Below are positions 13,151-13,194 of a DNA stretch of 13,194 bases, in pieces. How positions within the stretch are numbered: position 1 is the first letter of the stretch; each line of letters begins with the position of its first letter. Under the pieces are notes generated by a model that was not told the origin of the DNA, did not search any database, and saw only the letters and a list, made by a program, of their open reading frames with translations. The position numbers and the translations under genes were made by a program. The stretch is from CAYNNP01 sp964398215 (GTDB lineage: Bacteria > Planctomycetota > Planctomycetia > Pirellulales > Pirellulaceae): contig CAYNNP010000188.1 in NCBI GenBank assembly GCA_964398215.1, positions 1 through 13,194 on the forward strand, read 5' to 3'.

Positions 13151-13194
13151 GAGTGATTCATTCACGCGCTGTATCGCGACGCTAAAAACGAATC

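Noticed and set aside
12874..13161. 95-codon minus-strand frame through the right-edge repeat
   Set aside because: Its N-terminal half is just the translated palindromic repeat, and the rest shows no protein features.

Overview
The window reads as chromosomal DNA of a marine planctomycete close to Rhodopirellula/Pirellula. This is an inference from several things seen together: mid-range GC, many long intergenic spaces filled with palindromic repeats, a two-gene ECF sigma/membrane-partner module, a double-PilZ protein, and lineage-looking proteins of unknown function. No rRNA, tRNA or CRISPR array was seen.

Left part (1-6399): metal handling. A NicO-type transporter C-terminus enters from the left edge (2-319). 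Converging on it is a leftward operon (2139-513): a small exported TroA/ZnuA-like half protein, a MerC-like membrane protein with an acidic Cys-rich insert, and an unknown soluble protein. A divergent, secreted Cys/His-rich protein follows (2391-2804). After an isolated type IV pilin-like gene with a strong terminator (3050-3474) come a Fur-family, probably Zur-like, repressor (3880-4308), a secreted HMA-domain protein (4536-4886) and the zinc-independent GTP cyclohydrolase FolE2 (5590-6399). Perfect inverted repeats sharing the pattern A-N2-TGCA-N7-TGCA-N2-T lie in the promoters of the HMA gene and folE2. Each is centred exactly 25 bp before the start of a good -10 box. FolE2 is a known Zur target in other bacteria, so I read this as a candidate planctomycete Zur regulon and operator. 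Two weaker matches lie in the divergent space 2140-2390. Decayed gene fragments (5003-5355) sit between the HMA gene and folE2.

Middle (6400-9853): an ECF sigma factor and its overlapping one-TM partner, read leftward, are flanked by two copies of one dispersed repeat (6501 and 8310). Next are the N-terminal third of ispH (8480-8743), cut off after its first cluster ligand, about 370 bases of unrecognised sequence, and the C-terminal two thirds of a REP-associated tyrosine transposase (9116-9586). This looks like a rearrangement scar. REP-like palindromes follow it.

Right part (9854-13194): two leftward genes, a double-PilZ protein with a C-terminal membrane anchor and a DinG/XPD-type helicase in which the first Fe-S cysteine position is serine. 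The window ends in a strongly palindromic intergenic repeat (13066-13150).
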